The notes: a model not told the origin generated them from the letters alone. A stretch of DNA of 64,000 bases from Aureispira sp050633105 (GCA_050633105.1 JBOEFW010000074.1:1-64000), one strand, 5' to 3'; shown: positions 44,986 through 54,618, counted from the stretch's first letter. Program-made: numbers and translations.

Positions 44986-45597
44986 TTAAATTCGGTAAGT
45001 TTTTCGTTTTTTCTTGCGTTTGGGAGCTGGCTCTACGGGCAACTCCAATTGGAATTCCAAGGGATTTTGCTGCACTGAGGGCGTTTCTAAGAGTTGCTTC
45101 AACCGATCTAAATCTTGTTGAGGAGTAATGCCCTGCTGTTGAAAAAATGGATGATCAAAAGGAGAGCGCTGTACCATGGGTTGTTGTTCTTGAAAAGGGC
45201 GAGCAGGTGTTTCTGCGACAACAACAACCGTTTGTTCTGATAGTTCTAACCATCCAGCTTCTGTTTCAATGGCAGTCGCAGGTAACAATAAAATCCCTAA
45301 TTGTTCTGGTTTTAAAACATAAGTATAGGTACAACGACGGGTAACATGTCCATTAATAGAAGACATACTTTGGCTAACCATGGGGCCTGTTACCAATTGT
45401 CCATTGGTGAAATTAGGAGGCGTGAATTGCCCCATCGCTTGTGTATTGTGCAAAATATAATTCAAGGTTAACGATTCTTCTAAACCAATCGTATCGTACG
45501 ATAAATTGAGTTCAAAAAAAGCTTCCTCAGAAGGTTGTGCCGACAAAGAACTCCACCCACTAAGGAAGCAGAGTAAGGAGAGACAAAGGTGTTTCAT
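44986..45597 (-). CDS. Short BatD-like protein (N-terminal domain only)
   Basis: The 203-residue product has a signal peptide (SLSA before QPSE) and one BatD-type Ig domain (about 25-130; ESLTLNYILHNTQAMGQFTPPNF, GHVTRRCTYTYVLKPEQLGILLLPA). A Gln/Pro-rich segment and a basic end, KRKKKRKTYRI, follow. It lacks further domains and a membrane helix. It starts 164 bases after batC and ends 46 bases before batD, so it is probably part of the same operon. It may be a duplicated or shortened BatD acting as a soluble partner, but this is inference. Confidence 0.78.
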   Translation of the reverse strand: MKHLCLSLLCFLSGWSSLSAQPSEEAFFELNLSYDTIGLEESLTLNYILHNTQAMGQFTPPNFTNGQLVTGPMVSQSMSSINGHVTRRCTYTYVLKPEQLGILLLPATAIETEAGWLELSEQTVVVVAETPARPFQEQQPMVQRSPFDHPFFQQQGITPQQDLDRLKQLLETPSVQQNPLEFQLELPVEPAPKRKKKRKTYRI

Positions 45598-45761
45598 AAC
45601 GATCTTAATTTATAAGGCTATACTATAAGAATACAGAAGTAAAAGGAATGTTTATAGAAGCCCTTCTATTTTATCTAGTCTTAATTTTAAACAAAAAATA
45701 AGTAAAAAGGCTAAAAAGAACAGCGCTTAACAAGCTTTTAACGCCTTGGTTAAGAACCGAA

Positions 45762-46571
45762 TTACCAAGTTTTGTCTCCTTTTCTGGGTGGTTGTTGTTG
45801 GCGTTGCATCAAGCGTTCTTGAACATCTTTATCATCCTCTGCTACCACTTGCAATAAACGTTTTGCCTCTGCTTTGCTCATCTCTTTAGGACTGGCAGCG
45901 CTAGGTTTTTGTTCATTGGTATTGTCAATTGGCTGCTCTTTTGGAGCCTCTTGAGGGTTTTGTTGATCTTGCTGGTCGCCTTGTTGCTTTTTTTGGTTCT
46001 TCTTATCCGAAGAATCTTGCTCTTTATCCTCTTGGTCCTGTTGTTGATCTTGGTCGCTTTGTTGCTTTTTTTGATCTTGCTGCTCCTTTTGAGGCGGTTG
46101 TTGTTGGCGTAATAATTTATAAGCCGTTGCCAAATTGTTTTTAGCTTCAAAATCCTTAGGATTGTTACGCAGCGCTGATTTGTAGGCTTCAATAGCAGAT
46201 TCTAATTGCGTTTTGCTGTCCTTGTTAGGAGCCTCTTGAGCTTGAGCCTGTGCCAAATAGCTGTTGCCTAAATTATACAAGGCTTGTGCTTTTTGCTGGT
46301 TGTTGCTGGCTTGTTCTGAGGCGCGTTGAAAATGTGAAACAGCGGCTTCATATTGTTTATCTTTGTAGAATGAATTGCCAAGGTTATAATGGCCTTTTAG
46401 AGATTCTTCGTTCTTATCAACGGCTTGTTGAAAATGACTAATAGCCGTTTGGAAATTGCCCCCTTGATAGGCTTGGCTTCCTTCTAATAGAGCGGAGTGC
46501 TCTGTTTGTGCCCATAGTTGCGAAGTGGTTGTTAGGACAAAGAAAACCACTATAAAAGTTTTACTAGACAT
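45762..46571 (-). CDS. batC: BatC-like TPR protein
   Basis: The 269-residue product has a signal peptide (QLWA before QTEH). Three TPR motifs cover about 30-160 (SQAYQGGNFQTAISHFQQAVDKN, AVSHFQRASEQASNNQQKAQALYNLGNSYL, YKSALRNNPKDFEAKNNLATAY). A highly Gln/Asp/Lys-rich low-complexity region follows (about 165-225), and then the conserved BatC end (EAKRLLQVVAEDDKDVQERL, terminal KGDKTW). It is thought to act with other Bat proteins in the periplasm or at the inner membrane. The vWA proteins BatA and BatB and the MoxR ATPase, usually upstream, are not here; ogt lies 36 bases upstream instead. Confidence 0.87.
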   Translation of the reverse strand: MSSKTFIVVFFVLTTTSQLWAQTEHSALLEGSQAYQGGNFQTAISHFQQAVDKNEESLKGHYNLGNSFYKDKQYEAAVSHFQRASEQASNNQQKAQALYNLGNSYLAQAQAQEAPNKDSKTQLESAIEAYKSALRNNPKDFEAKNNLATAYKLLRQQQPPQKEQQDQKKQQSDQDQQQDQEDKEQDSSDKKNQKKQQGDQQDQQNPQEAPKEQPIDNTNEQKPSAASPKEMSKAEAKRLLQVVAEDDKDVQERLMQRQQQPPRKGDKTW

Positions 46572-46607
46572 AGTTATATAGGATCAAAAGCTTGTTGATA
46601 ACGATTA

Positions 46608-47105
46608 TCATAGAAATAAACTCTGTTGCTTGCCATAATGTTTGGATTGTTCCAATTCTAAGAGCCAACGTTTGGTTTCTAGACCATAAGCAAAGCCTGT
46701 TAAGGTACCATCACTACCAATTACGCGATGACAGGGAACGACAATAGGCAGTGGGTTGCTTCCTACACAACGGCCAATTGCTCGAACCGCTTTTTTATTC
46801 TCAATCAAAATTCCAATTTCCTTGTAACTCCGTGTTTTTCCATAAGCAATATTCCATAAAGCTTGCCAAACCTGTTGTTGAAAATTTGTTCCCTGAAAAA
46901 GAAACCATTCTGATTCAAAATGTTCTCGTTTCCCAGCAAAGTATTCTTCCAATGCTTGGGCAACAATCGTTAGTATTTTGGAAGAAGGGAAGGTGGCCTT
47001 TAAGCCTTCGCCAAACTGAATACGCACGACTTTATCTCCCCGCCCTTCAAGCAGGCAAGTCCCAATAGGGCTATCTAATAGCAATTGTGTGGTAGACATA
47101 TCCAT
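46608..47105 (-). CDS. ogt: Methylated-DNA-protein cysteine methyltransferase
   Basis: This suicide enzyme repairs O6-methylguanine by moving the methyl group to its own Cys. The 165-residue product has the active-site PCHRVIG (Cys125), preceded by helix-turn-helix segments QQVWQALWNIAYGKTRSYKEIG and RAIGRCVGSNPLPIVV. The conserved GFAYGLETKRWLLELE follows. Length is in the Ogt/AGT range. No Ada-type N-terminal regulator is present. It lies 9 bases past the YbjN-like gene and 36 bases before batC, so the three probably share a transcript. Either of two near start codons is possible (47105 or 47099). Confidence 0.94.
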   Translation of the reverse strand: MDMSTTQLLLDSPIGTCLLEGRGDKVVRIQFGEGLKATFPSSKILTIVAQALEEYFAGKREHFESEWFLFQGTNFQQQVWQALWNIAYGKTRSYKEIGILIENKKAVRAIGRCVGSNPLPIVVPCHRVIGSDGTLTGFAYGLETKRWLLELEQSKHYGKQQSLFL

Positions 47106-47114
47106 GATAAAGCG

Positions 47115-47555
47115 TTATTTGGGTGGAATACCAGGTTGACCATTATTAAAATAGCGCTTGACTAGCATGGGCGAAAAATTACCTACATACTTGCTAACTA
47201 GCATAATCATGGCGTATGCTTCCTCTACATCTAATCCTTCGGCGACTCGCGTACCTTTGAGGACTACATTTTCTCCATGGACGGCAAACGCCACTCCACA
47301 GAGTTGTAAATTGATCTGTAAGAGGTCTTTGAAAAGAACAGATTGAGATTCTTCAGGAATTTCCATGACAGGTGCTACGACCTGCAAATAAGCGACGCGC
47401 TCATTGCTATCGTACCACACATCTACCCAAATGCTGTAATCCCCTCGATGTAAGGTCCATTCTCCTGCTTGTTCTCCTCTAAATTTAGAAGGATCTAAGC
47501 CAATTTTTGTAATGGCCTTTTCGACCGTTTGGTAGTAGTTGTTTAAGTTCAACAT
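47115..47555 (-). CDS. YbjN-like (type III secretion chaperone fold) protein
   Basis: The 146-residue soluble protein has the alpha/beta pattern of YbjN/CesT-like proteins: an N-terminal helix (YYQTVEKAITKIGL), beta strands with WTLHRGDYSIWVDVWYDSNERVAYLQVVAPV, then a helical end with LFKDLLQINLQLCGVAFAVHGENVVLKGTRVAEGLDVEEAYAMI. No enzyme motif is seen. Such proteins are often assumed to bind partners, but the role is unknown. It is the first gene of the ogt/bat run. A TAATTTTG element at 47673-47680 and a small hairpin (47646-47663) lie upstream. Confidence 0.7.
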   Translation of the reverse strand: MLNLNNYYQTVEKAITKIGLDPSKFRGEQAGEWTLHRGDYSIWVDVWYDSNERVAYLQVVAPVMEIPEESQSVLFKDLLQINLQLCGVAFAVHGENVVLKGTRVAEGLDVEEAYAMIMLVSKYVGNFSPMLVKRYFNNGQPGIPPK

Positions 47556-47645
47556 GCTTGCTCGTAAAAGAGGTGCTGTGGTTTTGAGATTAATCTACAC
47601 CTCCTTCAGAAACTTTTGTAACTTCATGCTGTTGGTACAGATGCT

Positions 47646-47680
47646 TCCCGAAATTTTTCGGGACTGCCACACCAAAATTA
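47646..47680 (-). promoter_or_regulatory. Candidate promoter and leader hairpin of the YbjN-ogt-bat run
   Basis: The minus strand reads TAATTTTG at 47673-47680, a TAnnTTTG match. A perfect 8-bp hairpin, TCCCGAAA/TTTCGGGA, at 47646-47663 lies just inside the expected leader. Together they could form the leader region, but there is no other evidence. Confidence 0.3.
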
Positions 47681-47814
47681 TAAAAAACTATGCTAAATCT
47701 ATAGTATATCACACAGCGAATGTCAGCGAAAGAGGATAAGAGTTGTTCTAAACTCCTTCTTTTAAGATTCTTGTTGTTTTATAGCCCTATAGAAGCAATC
47801 AAAATGTACAAACA

Positions 47815-48966
47815 ATGGTTGGCTCCGTCACTCGTATCTTTTTTAGTTGGCATATCTTATGGCGACTTGCAGCAGCTTTCTTGATTCCTTATTTCCTTTT
47901 CTCTATAGGAACAACGCTTGCTGCTGATGGAATCAACGAATTGTTAGGGGAGGTTCCTCCTCCTAAAGTAGGTATTGTTAATCAACAAGAAGTACCTACA
48001 AAATTATTGACAATGCTGCGAGCAGAGGCAGAATTATTATTAGTGGAAGAAGAAGCTGCTTTGATGACTCAAGTAGAGGAGGACAGCCTTGATATTGGGT
48101 TATTGTTTACCAAGCAGGCGGTTGATGAATCGTATCAAGGAACCATCAAAGTCTATTACAACAGCATGCGTCATGCTCAATCTATTCGCTCTGTGTTAGA
48201 ATTGATTAATACCTATGAAAATCAATTGGTTGCCCTTAATTTAGAAGGGATAGAGTTGGATAGGACCCTCATCAATCCTATTCAATTGGATAAGAACGAT
48301 ACCTTTGATCGTTTTGGATTGTTGGGCGAAGTTATGAATGGAGCAAAAGGAGGGATTAGTAATCTATTTAATTTCTTATTGCTTTTATTGGTCTTGTGGC
48401 TAGCTCGTCAATTCGTTTTGCGAACCACTATTTATGCTCCTGAACGCTTTGGGCGCAATTTAGTAGGGACAATTCTGGGCACAACACTTGGTATGGTCTT
48501 CGTATTTTGGGGCGTACAAGTTGGTTTAGATGTAGAGCAATCTGGAATGATTAAGAGTATTATTATTAGTGTTCAACGCCTCATTGTATTGGATCAATTA
48601 TACCCCATTTTAATCTTGTGGGCGCCCACTTGGTTGTTCCTTTTAGGAACATTAGGAATCATAACTACGGCTAGTTCTACTTCAGTTGGGGCGCATGGCC
48701 GCACTTTTTGGGCAGTAGTACTTCTACATCTAGTGGCATTGTTTTCTTTTGCGAGTGCAAGTGTGATAAAGATGACCTTGTTAGTTATTCCTGTTGTGAA
48801 TGTTTTTCGCTTAGGGCAACGAAATTTACGGGGAGAGTTAGATTGGAGTAATTGGGGGATTGCCTTTGTTGCTACTTGTGTTTGGGCCGTTGCGTTTTTA
48901 TTGGTCTGGTGGCGACTTCATCAACGTTCTAACATTACGACAGAGACCACCGTAGCAGATGATTAG
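47815..48966 (+). CDS. ABC-2/NatB-like permease without an adjacent ATPase
   Basis: The 383-residue product has an early membrane helix (about 13-35), a large exported loop (about 36-180, rich in charged residues with IVNQQEVPTKLLTMLRAEAELLLVEEEAAL), then five more hydrophobic helices to about 365. That layout (helix, 150-residue loop, five-helix bundle) matches NatB-type ABC-2 permeases, which normally need a separate ATP-binding subunit. None is present nearby. The substrate is not indicated. An overlapping second frame from 47804 gives only 26 codons, so the ATG at 47815 is kept. Confidence 0.7.
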   Translation: MVGSVTRIFFSWHILWRLAAAFLIPYFLFSIGTTLAADGINELLGEVPPPKVGIVNQQEVPTKLLTMLRAEAELLLVEEEAALMTQVEEDSLDIGLLFTKQAVDESYQGTIKVYYNSMRHAQSIRSVLELINTYENQLVALNLEGIELDRTLINPIQLDKNDTFDRFGLLGEVMNGAKGGISNLFNFLLLLLVLWLARQFVLRTTIYAPERFGRNLVGTILGTTLGMVFVFWGVQVGLDVEQSGMIKSIIISVQRLIVLDQLYPILILWAPTWLFLLGTLGIITTASSTSVGAHGRTFWAVVLLHLVALFSFASASVIKMTLLVIPVVNVFRLGQRNLRGELDWSNWGIAFVATCVWAVAFLLVWWRLHQRSNITTETTVADD

Positions 48967-49267
48967 TAAAATTATACCGTAACGATTGCCAAGTGTTGGG
49001 ATTTTGGAACAGCATTCAATTTCCACATTTTTGATGACTTAAAGTATCAAGAACAAGATCAATTCCCTACCTGAATAAAATGAGAGGATAAGAGAATCCT
49101 ATGGATCAATTTATTTTTCTTTTTTAGAGAAAGGATATTGCTTGTGCTTATTTAATAGAGAGAGTTATTTTTTAACATTTGCTCATTCCTCAAAAAGCAA
49201 AGAACACTATAAAAAAACCTTATATTCATGTCAAATAGCTTATTAAGGCGTGATAAAGGATATACAT
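48967..49267. other. Intergenic region, no gene seen
   Basis: The 301 bases between the ABC-2-like gene and the outer-membrane receptor gene hold only AT-rich DNA. No terminator hairpin or clean TAnnTTTG stands out. Confidence 0.4.
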
Positions 49268-51946
49268 ATGAGGCGGCAATTACTTTGGATAATTTTGTTT
49301 TTTTGGATAATGACAATTGGTGTTCTACAGGCACAATTGTTACCTGCGGTTCAAGGGGTTATTCAAGATGATGCAGGCAATGTCCTCGAAGCCGCGACCG
49401 TTGTTTTGCTAACGTTGCCCGATTCTACTATTGGAATGTACAGCTTGACCAATAACAAAGGGGGGTATTTGTTGAGAACAAAAAGAGGCAGTTATGCTTT
49501 ACAAGTGAGTTATTTGGGCTACCAAAACCTCTCTATCCCTTTAGAAATACAACGAGATACAAACATCGGAATACTTACCTTACAAGAAATTACCGACACC
49601 TTACAACTGATAGAAGTAACGGCTGAGCACATCCCTGTACAAATGCGAGGCGATACCCTTTCCTTTAATTCTGCGGCGTTCAAAGTGCGTAGCCACGATG
49701 ATGCGGGAGCGCTTTTGCGCCAATTACCAGGATTGAGTATTCAGGACGATGGATCGATCTTATTTAATGGTCAAAAAGTAACTGAAGTATTGGTGGATGG
49801 GAAGATGTTTTTTGGAGAGGATGCCCAAGCAACCTTGCGTACGTTATCGGCAGACGCGATCAAAAAAATTGATATTACAGATACCGAAGTTAGCTCCAAG
49901 GGCATAGAACCAGAAGACGATCAAAAAACAATCAACTTACGTTTAAAGAAAAAGGCAAAAACAGGCACGACGGGAAATCTAGGGATAGGTTATGGGGCAA
50001 TTGTGCCCCCTACGAATAGACACCCTACCCTTCAAAACTTTGAAGATCATCGTTACCATGCCGACGCCAGTATGACTTACTTTACCCCTAGCACCCGTTC
50101 TGCTATTTATGGGAGAAGTCATAATGTACCGCTTGCGAACCCCTTTGTTATGAGCTCAACGCTTGCAACAGGCATTACTCGAAAAAATAGTATAGGGGCA
50201 ACTTTTAATTGGGTGCCTTCGACTGCAACAACTTGGAACAACAGCTACCGATTTGTGCAATCTAGAATGGTCATTGAGCAAGAGAGCAAAGAAATTTCTC
50301 GTTTGCCTGAACGAGATTTTGAGCGTACTCGAGAGCAAGAGCAAGGGAGTGTTCCTATGAACCACAATGTTAGTAGTAATTTTACCCATAAATTTGATAA
50401 ACAGCACTTAATTAGAATTCGCTTGACCGCCTCTTATCAAGATAACGAAAATGGGTCTAATAGACTAGATCGTAGCATGGAAGACGGGTTTTTACAAAAT
50501 GAATTAAAGCAACAATACGCCCAAAATCAACGCTTTTATCTCTTGGTGCCTAATGTGGCCTTTGAGAAACGCTTTGAGAAAAAAGGACGTCAACTCCTTC
50601 TAAATATAGGAACTAAGTGGAGCGACCGTCCAAGTACTTCTCAAAACGATGCAGAGACTAATTTTTATGACAATACAGGGAATTATACAACCGATACCTT
50701 GTCACAAGAACAAGAGCGGCAGCACCAACAACAAAATTACAATGGCAGTGCTTTGTGGAAAGAGCCATTGACTAAGAAGGACAAACTATACCTGACTTTC
50801 AAAGCAGGGCTAGAACGGGATCAAAGTAGCCAAGCTACTTTTGATGTGGGAGAAACTTCTCGTCAGATTAATCCAATGTTATCGGATAGCTTTCAACGTT
50901 TTTATAATTACCAAGCAGTGTTATTGAGTTGGCGAAGAAAAACAAAAGCCTATCGTTTGGAGGTGACAGGAGGTATGCGGAGGAGTTTGTTACAAGGGAT
51001 AACTCAAACAACCAAGTTGCATCAAGAATTGTATTTGCCAACAGGCAAAGCCCAATTGCGGTATACCTTATCCAAGGGCAAGAAGCTTATTTTTAATTAT
51101 AATCTCTATTTGGTAGAATTAACATTAGGGCAGTTGCAGCCTTTTGTAAATAATACCGATCCTTTGGCAATACAATTGGGCAATACGGATTTACAACCAG
51201 CAGTTAATCACCGTTTCAGTGCCCGTTTAAGTTGGTTTGAGCAGAGCAATTTCACAAATATTTATGCTAAAGTTCAGAGCCTCTTAACCCCCAATACAAT
51301 TTTGCAAATGCAAACAATAGACGATGATTTGAAAGTAACTTATAAGCCTACCAACAGCACATTGAGTAGTAACGTATTGGTAGAAGTGGGGTATAATCGA
51401 CTGTTTCAAGCGTTAGATATTGTATTTGATATTAGTGCAGAGGGCAATAGAGGACAACGCCCTTTTTTGTTAAATGGAGAAGAGGCCCAACAACAAATTA
51501 ATTATGGATATGGTCTAAAGGTAAAGTTGTCAAATAAAAAGAAAAAAATCATTGATTGGGGAATGCAAGCGAATCTCAATGGTGGACTTTTTAGGTACGA
51601 AAAGGGCCAAGAGAACCTCAATGAGTACTTCAACCAATATTATGGTGGTTATATTGGAGTAGAGTTTTTGAAGCATTGGGAAGCCCAAACGAAGTTTGGA
51701 TTGTCGCTCTATGCGCAATCTGGAGAGAGAGACGATCCTACGATTGCTCTTTGGTCTTTTGGAATTAAGCGTCGTTTTTGGGAAGACAACCGTCTAGAAA
51801 TTGAGCTCAAAGCAGAAAATTTATTGAATGAATCCGTTCGAGTACAGCAAAGTCAGCAAGCCTTTTTTTTAACAGAACAAAAGACAAGAGGTCTCGGCCG
51901 TTACATCCTATTGTCCTTTCGGTATAAGTTTAGAAAAAAAGAATAA
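49268..51946 (+). CDS. TonB-dependent-receptor-like outer-membrane barrel with carboxypeptidase regulatory domain
   Basis: The 892-residue product has a signal peptide (MRRQLLWIILFFWIM, cleaved at QA before QLLP) and a carboxypeptidase D regulatory-like domain (about 25-110; VQGVIQDDAGNVLEAATVVL). A plug-like region has DTLSFNSAAFKVRSHDDAGALLRQLPGLSI and NGQKVTEVLVDGKMFFG. The rest is a large beta-barrel ending in YILLSFRYKFRKKE. It belongs to the outer-membrane beta-barrel families related to SusC/TonB receptors, but has no SusD partner. ATG 49268 is chosen because the signal peptide follows it directly; one at 49250 is also in frame. It may import or bind a nutrient; ligand unknown. Confidence 0.82.
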   Translation: MRRQLLWIILFFWIMTIGVLQAQLLPAVQGVIQDDAGNVLEAATVVLLTLPDSTIGMYSLTNNKGGYLLRTKRGSYALQVSYLGYQNLSIPLEIQRDTNIGILTLQEITDTLQLIEVTAEHIPVQMRGDTLSFNSAAFKVRSHDDAGALLRQLPGLSIQDDGSILFNGQKVTEVLVDGKMFFGEDAQATLRTLSADAIKKIDITDTEVSSKGIEPEDDQKTINLRLKKKAKTGTTGNLGIGYGAIVPPTNRHPTLQNFEDHRYHADASMTYFTPSTRSAIYGRSHNVPLANPFVMSSTLATGITRKNSIGATFNWVPSTATTWNNSYRFVQSRMVIEQESKEISRLPERDFERTREQEQGSVPMNHNVSSNFTHKFDKQHLIRIRLTASYQDNENGSNRLDRSMEDGFLQNELKQQYAQNQRFYLLVPNVAFEKRFEKKGRQLLLNIGTKWSDRPSTSQNDAETNFYDNTGNYTTDTLSQEQERQHQQQNYNGSALWKEPLTKKDKLYLTFKAGLERDQSSQATFDVGETSRQINPMLSDSFQRFYNYQAVLLSWRRKTKAYRLEVTGGMRRSLLQGITQTTKLHQELYLPTGKAQLRYTLSKGKKLIFNYNLYLVELTLGQLQPFVNNTDPLAIQLGNTDLQPAVNHRFSARLSWFEQSNFTNIYAKVQSLLTPNTILQMQTIDDDLKVTYKPTNSTLSSNVLVEVGYNRLFQALDIVFDISAEGNRGQRPFLLNGEEAQQQINYGYGLKVKLSNKKKKIIDWGMQANLNGGLFRYEKGQENLNEYFNQYYGGYIGVEFLKHWEAQTKFGLSLYAQSGERDDPTIALWSFGIKRRFWEDNRLEIELKAENLLNESVRVQQSQQAFFLTEQKTRGLGRYILLSFRYKFRKKE

Positions 51947-51951
51947 GACTA

Positions 51952-54051
51952 CTACTTTGGATGGTATTGTCTTTTTGCATTTTTTAGAATACTAGCTTTA
52001 TCCAAAGTCATTGTTTTGGTTTTTTGCGCGACATAGACTTCCATTTGGTCGTTGTAATGTGGACTTTCTGGACGATTAGAAGCACCATAACAATTGATGG
52101 TTTCGATCTTTTCCACTCCTTCTTTACCATAGGTCATAAACATGATGTAAGAGTCCCCTAAATCCGTTTGAAGTTTCTGACCTTTCCACTTGGATAAATA
52201 CATGGCAGCAATAGATTCAGGAACACCTCCAACAGGGTAGACCTTATCTCCTCGAACATGGTTTTGTAGTTGCCCCAATTCAATCTCTAAACTTTTAAAA
52301 TTACGTTTTAGGTGTTTTTTTGCATAACGTAAAGCCGCAGGAAAATAATCCAATGGCAATGGGCCACTGATGTCCCAACGGCCTTCTTTTCGCATTCGAT
52401 CAAAAATGTATTTTGTCGACAAGGCAAAAATTGCGGCCTGTTTATTATCAACAGCAGCATTGCCATCCCATTTGGAGAAGACAGCAATAATATCTGCCAA
52501 GTCAGGATGCAATTCAGGAGATAAATGGCGAATCATATCCCAATTAGCAATGGTTCTTGTATACAATGGAAAGCGTAGAGTTGTATTGTATTTAATGGCT
52601 TTAAAATCGTCGTAGCTCAATAAATCGTAGCCCTCCATCAAGTCCTGAAAATGTAAGTGTCGAGCCGTTTCTTCTTGAAAGTAACCGATTACTTGTACTT
52701 CAGCAGGAGTAGGGTTATCTTCAGGGCCAGTAGAGTTAAATCCAGAGCCATTCATGTGATAAACATAACCAGAGGGTGGATTTTCTACTTGTAATAATTC
52801 TTCTAAAGGAGCAAATTCTTCAGCCCAAAGCGTGGCAGAGGTATCACCAGGGAGTATACAGTCCCAATTGTAAGCAGGGTTTCGATCTGGAAATAAGCCA
52901 TTGTCCAAGAAAAAAATATTTCCTTCTTTGTCCGCATAAGTGGTACTTAAGCTGGGGTGTTGCTGACGTCGCATGGCTTCTTTAAATTCAGTTAACGATG
53001 TCGCTTTATTCATGTGGTACCATTGTTCCGCTGCCCCAACAACAGACGTCGCAGGAATGCGCAAGGCGTAATAACCCGATTTATTCTTAATAACAGGCCC
53101 AAATTTACTTCTATAAAATTTGCGTTGAACAGGGAGGGTAAGCCAGCCCAAGTTTACTTTGCTTTTCCAAATGCGTTCTTCTAAGGTATACCATTGCCCA
53201 TCTAAGCGATATTGTAATTTATTGGTAGGATGCATGACCAGTTGGTAGACATCATGATAATTGTTGAAATTGACACAATGCGTCCACCCCAAATGTTCAT
53301 TCGTTCCTACAAAAGGCGTCACGCCACCACAAAAAGTAGCGCCTATAAAATTCCAACCTTCTTCTGTATGGATGTGTACTTCATACCAAGACAGATAAGA
53401 GCGCAAAGGCTGATGAGAATTGGACAATAGAAAGGTTTTCCCTTCTTTTGTTTTACTAGGTGCCAAGGCAATTCCATTGGAACCTTCTGTCAATGATTTT
53501 TCATTGGGCTTGGTAATTGGCCCTAGCGTATTCCCAAATATCCGCCCTAAATCATGTTGAATATTAGAAATAACGGCGGTGGAAATAATGTAGGCAGTGG
53601 TAATATCAATAGGCGTGACTGGAAACAATTCTGGATGCAAAACCTCTTCTGGATGTAGTTCAGCAAAGCGATTGAGTCCAGCAGCATAGGCCTCTAAAAT
53701 ACGCTTGAAGGCAGGCGAAAAAGCTGCTTCATAACGCTCTTCGGCAATGGTACGGGCATCAAGCAAATAAGCGACCGCATCAAACAAAGCTCCGTCTTTT
53801 CCTAGAACAGTCCCTAACCATCCTCTAGCGACAAGCATGGGTTGTTGGACTTGTTCAAAATTATCTTCTGAATGTGCCCAAGCAAGGCCATAAGCCGCTT
53901 CTATATCTGTTTTAGTAAAAATATGAGGAACACCCCAAGCATCGCGTACAATATTAATGTTTTGTACATCAATAGCATTAGGGGCTTGTGCTTTTCCTGC
54001 CCAAGGTAGGAGGAAAAGCAAAAAAAGAGGCAGAGAATAGAATTGGTGCAT
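51952..54051 (-). CDS. Penicillin acylase family hydrolase (AHL acylase-like)
   Basis: Members are self-processing N-terminal nucleophile amidases. The 699-residue product has a signal peptide (GKA before QAPN) and an alpha-chain with DAWGVPHIFTKTDIEAAYGLAWAHSEDNF. The precursor cleavage site is in EGSNGIAL, with the probable nucleophile Ser191. LLSNSHQPL, the conserved NSH equivalent, follows, then GGVTPFVGTNEHLGWTHCVN and YADKEGNIFFLDNGLFP. It fits the subgroup that includes acyl-homoserine lactone acylases, but beta-lactam or other amide substrates are equally possible. It is convergent with the barrel gene (5-base gap between stops). Confidence 0.88.
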   Translation of the reverse strand: MHQFYSLPLFLLFLLPWAGKAQAPNAIDVQNINIVRDAWGVPHIFTKTDIEAAYGLAWAHSEDNFEQVQQPMLVARGWLGTVLGKDGALFDAVAYLLDARTIAEERYEAAFSPAFKRILEAYAAGLNRFAELHPEEVLHPELFPVTPIDITTAYIISTAVISNIQHDLGRIFGNTLGPITKPNEKSLTEGSNGIALAPSKTKEGKTFLLSNSHQPLRSYLSWYEVHIHTEEGWNFIGATFCGGVTPFVGTNEHLGWTHCVNFNNYHDVYQLVMHPTNKLQYRLDGQWYTLEERIWKSKVNLGWLTLPVQRKFYRSKFGPVIKNKSGYYALRIPATSVVGAAEQWYHMNKATSLTEFKEAMRRQQHPSLSTTYADKEGNIFFLDNGLFPDRNPAYNWDCILPGDTSATLWAEEFAPLEELLQVENPPSGYVYHMNGSGFNSTGPEDNPTPAEVQVIGYFQEETARHLHFQDLMEGYDLLSYDDFKAIKYNTTLRFPLYTRTIANWDMIRHLSPELHPDLADIIAVFSKWDGNAAVDNKQAAIFALSTKYIFDRMRKEGRWDISGPLPLDYFPAALRYAKKHLKRNFKSLEIELGQLQNHVRGDKVYPVGGVPESIAAMYLSKWKGQKLQTDLGDSYIMFMTYGKEGVEKIETINCYGASNRPESPHYNDQMEVYVAQKTKTMTLDKASILKNAKRQYHPK

Positions 54052-54093
54052 AAGCTGTGGCTATTTCAACATAGGGCAGCTGTGTACGAACGA

Positions 54094-54546
54094 TTAAGCC
54101 TGTTCTTCGTTAGAAATTTGTTCTGCAAACTTCTTAAAACGCTCCATTGTGAGCTCTGTTTGCTTTTTGAACACTCCTTTTAAAGGCATAGCTGCGTACT
54201 TCATGATACCCGCAAATTTAAAATTATTTTGCATGATCCAACGCGTCTTATTCTCTGCTATTTGCTTGAAATTATTGGTCACGGTATTGCTAACACCATC
54301 TGCATCATAACGCAAGATAAAGAGATCTGGTAAGTCACGTTTTATAATGGTCTCTTTCATAGTGATTTTCTTAACCATCATGTCATAGTATAATTCAGAG
54401 ACCGCTCCTTCTTGCCCAATAACACCAGAAAGCAATTTAAAACTAATAACACTAGGTTGCCAACGGTGTAAGTTTTCTGGATTCTCAAACAATTCAATTA
54501 AAGTAGCAAAAGGAATATCAACGACGGTTTCAATGTGAAATTTCAT
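54094..54546 (-). CDS. SRPBCC (START/polyketide-cyclase-like) ligand-binding protein
   Basis: The 150-residue protein begins MKFHIETVVDIPFATLIELFENPENLHRWQPSV, the usual opening of SRPBCC helix-grip proteins. An antiparallel sheet and a long C-terminal helix (KAVFKKQTELTMERFKKFAEQI-like) that caps a hydrophobic pocket follow. It is predicted soluble with no signal peptide. Such proteins bind lipids or small ligands or help with stress; no specific ligand can be read. It lies between the acylase gene and the amn gene on the same strand, with an inverted repeat upstream. Confidence 0.78.
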   Translation of the reverse strand: MKFHIETVVDIPFATLIELFENPENLHRWQPSVISFKLLSGVIGQEGAVSELYYDMMVKKITMKETIIKRDLPDLFILRYDADGVSNTVTNNFKQIAENKTRWIMQNNFKFAGIMKYAAMPLKGVFKKQTELTMERFKKFAEQISNEEQA

Positions 54547-54618
54547 ATCTCAAGGAGTTCTGTAACTTTTGTTGGAATAGTGTGTATTTCCAACAACCTA
54601 ACAAGAATAATTATAATA

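Noticed and set aside
47804..47884. 26-codon frame overlapping the start of the ABC-2-like gene
   Set aside because: It ends inside the longer membrane-protein frame and shows no own features.
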